Shown here: positions 52,685 to 52,734 of the stretch, piece by piece
How the letters are laid out: every line of letters begins with the position of its first letter
How positions within the stretch are numbered: the first letter of the stretch is position 1
Assembly (NCBI GenBank): GCA_015259125.1
Contig: JABZGR010000011.1
Coordinates: 1 to 52,734 of the forward strand
Source: Alloprevotella tannerae
GTDB lineage: Bacteria > Bacteroidota > Bacteroidia > Bacteroidales > Bacteroidaceae
Length of the DNA stretch: 52,734 nt
Direction: 5' to 3'
Program-made: the position numbers and the translations under genes
Notes under the pieces: generated by a model
Database searches by the model: none
The model's input: only the letters and a program-made list of their open reading frames with translations
What the model was told of the DNA's origin: nothing

Positions 52685-52734
52685 GCTTCAGTAGCTCAGT
52701 TGGTTAGAGCACCTGACTGTTAATCAGGGGGTCG
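52685..52734 (+). tRNA. tRNA-Asn (GTT), 5' part, cut by the window end
   Basis: The acceptor strand GCTTCAG is followed by TA, the D-stem GCTC/GAGC with loop AGTTGGTTA, and the anticodon stem CCTGA/TCAGG with loop CTGTTAA. The anticodon GTT is at 52719-52721 (Asn). The variable loop begins and the T-arm and 3' acceptor lie beyond the window. Confidence 0.95.

Overview
The window is a roughly 52.7 kb piece of a Bacteroidota chromosome, most probably an anaerobic Bacteroidales member of the Prevotellaceae/Porphyromonadaceae type. Three things point there. Promoters repeatedly match the phylum's TTTG...TAnnTTTG consensus (the dxs promoter is an exact match with a 19-nt spacer). Shine-Dalgarno sequences are mostly absent. 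The gene repertoire is also typical: a TonB-dependent receptor with a carboxypeptidase-like N-terminus, proteins with C-terminal tails resembling type IX secretion signals, a DUF4252 protein, short ECF-sigma/membrane-protein operons, and rbfA paired with an FtsX-type permease. I cannot name the genus.

Layout. 1-979 is repeat-rich non-coding DNA. 980-4202 is a three-gene surface-polysaccharide operon (IspD/TarI-like cytidylyltransferase, SDR epimerase, flippase). 4203-5076 holds repeats and the dxs promoter. 5077-11581 carries dxs, trkA, a small membrane protein, purN and gpmI. 12220-15215 lies on the minus strand: FtsX-type permease, rbfA and manC. 15216-16340 is non-coding with a 4 x 21-bp hairpin array. 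16341-24836 is one long plus-strand operon: citD, citE, citF, citX, a citC-citG fusion, an aconitase-superfamily hydratase and NADP isocitrate dehydrogenase, ended by a strong terminator. 24837-26746 is 1.9 kb of non-coding DNA packed with palindromic repeats. 26747-30696 is a probable metal-uptake operon (His/Cys mini-protein, TonB receptor, His-rich lipoprotein).

Then come a DUF421 membrane protein and a first ECF-sigma module (minus strand). 34008-39804 on the plus strand has a nitroreductase, a D-Ala-D-Ala dipeptidase, a THUMP-like methyltransferase, a beta-propeller GINT1-like protein, ftsZ and yqeY. Two divergent secreted repeat proteins follow (LRR and GLUG). A second ECF-sigma module, pnp, an S41 protease and a PfkB kinase are on the minus strand. 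The window ends inside a tRNA-Asn gene.

How the genes work together. The cit-hydratase-icd operon encodes everything needed to build an active citrate lyase and to link citrate with isocitrate and 2-oxoglutarate. It has no citrate transporter, oxaloacetate decarboxylase or citrate synthase, so it looks like a soluble TCA half-branch rather than a classical citrate fermentation island. The two ECF modules share a layout (sigma factor, single-span regulator with a related N-terminus, exported protein) and look paralogous.

The most unusual signal is in the non-coding DNA. There are three families of ordered repeats: (1) a roughly 110-bp palindromic element, often in inverted pairs; (2) five loci where four TCACGA/TCGTGA boxes sit at exactly 22-bp pitch; (3) two loci with four 21-bp units, most of which can form a GTTTG/CAAAC mini-hairpin. 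No gene in the window explains them.
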